Positions 63,546 to 64,000 of a stretch of DNA of 64,000 nt are shown here, one piece after another; the first letter of the stretch is position 1; the number at the start of each line of letters is the position of its first letter. A program made the translations under genes and the position numbers. Origin of the DNA: Paulinella micropora (lineage: Eukaryota; Cercozoa; Imbricatea; Euglyphida); NCBI GenBank assembly GCA_009731375.1, contig BJOX01000010.1, positions 1,717,554 to 1,781,553 of the forward strand. The letters are read 5' to 3'. The notes beneath the pieces were generated by a model, which was given only the letters and a program-made list of their open reading frames with translations, was not told the DNA's origin and ran no database searches.

Positions 63546-64000
63546 CTTCTATTTTTAGTTTCGTTACTTCATTTTTCCGTTTATTTATTAATATCAACTG
63601 TCATAAACTTGTAGTTGTTACGTTTTCAACTGCCGTTAACAGATCCATTTATTTCCCTTTAACAGCTAGCTTATTGGAAAAAGCTTGACTATTGCCTTTT
63701 TTCCCCGTATCTGAAAACTTTTATTCCTTTCACCGCTATTTCCTGTCTACAGTCATATTTTATTTCCTTGGACAGTGTTTTCCTGTTTCCGGTCAACGCT
63801 CCAAGTAAAATGGTAAAACAAGTCAGATATGTTAGTTAAAGTGGTCATACTTAACCGATGATATTTCCTTTATTTTTCCACAGACAAGTTGAACAACTCC
63901 AACCGTAGGCTGCTACACAACACGTGTAGCACTTGAATACTATTAATATTCCTTAGTTGTAGTTCTCAGAATGATTTGCATCATTGTTTCGCAAGGGACA
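63546..64000. repeat. dispersed repeat, inverted partner of 34083-34475
   Basis: Reverse complement of the repeat at 34.1-34.5 kb, ending at the window edge with the complement of TGTCCCTTGCGAAAC. It carries about 60 extra bases (63741-63800) that look like a local duplication of the CTGTTTCCGGTC/CCTGTCTAC phrase. Runs off the window. Confidence 0.85.

Overview
This is nuclear DNA from a eukaryote, probably a microbial one (alga or protist). Three genes have GT-AG introns, there are four or more retrotransposon families, a piggyBac transposase fragment, foldback MITEs and long tetra- and pentanucleotide satellites. No rRNA, tRNA, operon or CRISPR array was recognised. One host gene is a type II/gamma-like phosphatidylinositol 4-kinase, a type best known from plants, algae and other protists. 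I cannot name the species. There is a 10-base assembly gap at 39899-39908.

Layout. 1-8.8 kb holds two decayed pieces of one Ty1/copia family on the minus strand. One is a reverse transcriptase/RNase H end joined by a large internal deletion to its own gag start. The other is a gag-protease-integrase copy. A Cys-rich gene fragment with an A-rich tail and local duplications lies between them. 9.2-24.6 kb is one structurally complete 15.4-kb Ty3/gypsy element on the minus strand ('element 1'). It has 379-bp LTRs with 6 differences, a primer-binding site, a polypurine tract, gag, pol and an extra 3' ORF with a possible membrane anchor; its frames are broken. It appears to sit inside an older, related LTR. 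25-28.1 kb has a MITE, an unrecognised 414-residue ORF and a satellite block that encloses a 3-copy GC-rich minisatellite. 28.1-32.7 kb has two host genes head to head: a small three-exon gene (minus) and the ten-exon V-ATPase subunit d gene (plus). 33.4-34.0 kb has two adjacent MITEs.

35.7-45.4 kb is a third LTR-type retroelement on the minus strand ('element 3'). About 4.4 kb of unknown coding sequence separates its protease from its reverse transcriptase. It abuts a 5'-truncated piggyBac transposase (45.6-46.6 kb). 47.5-48.3 kb has an unrecognised frameshifted gene, followed by a Sel1-repeat pseudogene. 48.6 to about 57 kb is 'element 2' on the plus strand, a relative of element 1, 5'-truncated but with long gag and pol frames. 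Gag and pol are in the same frame, separated by one UGA in the UGA-CUAG readthrough context. 57.4-58.9 kb is a compound satellite ending in a large inverted pentanucleotide repeat. 59.5-62.9 kb is the eight-exon PI4K gene. The right edge is an inverted copy of a repeat seen at 34.1-34.5 kb.

The V-ATPase and PI4K genes are the clear housekeeping content. Most of the rest is mobile DNA, and the least usual biology is in elements 1 and 2: CCCH-type gag zinc motif, stop-codon readthrough, a protease lacking its catalytic Asp, a shared C-terminal extension of pol, and a membrane-anchored 3' ORF.
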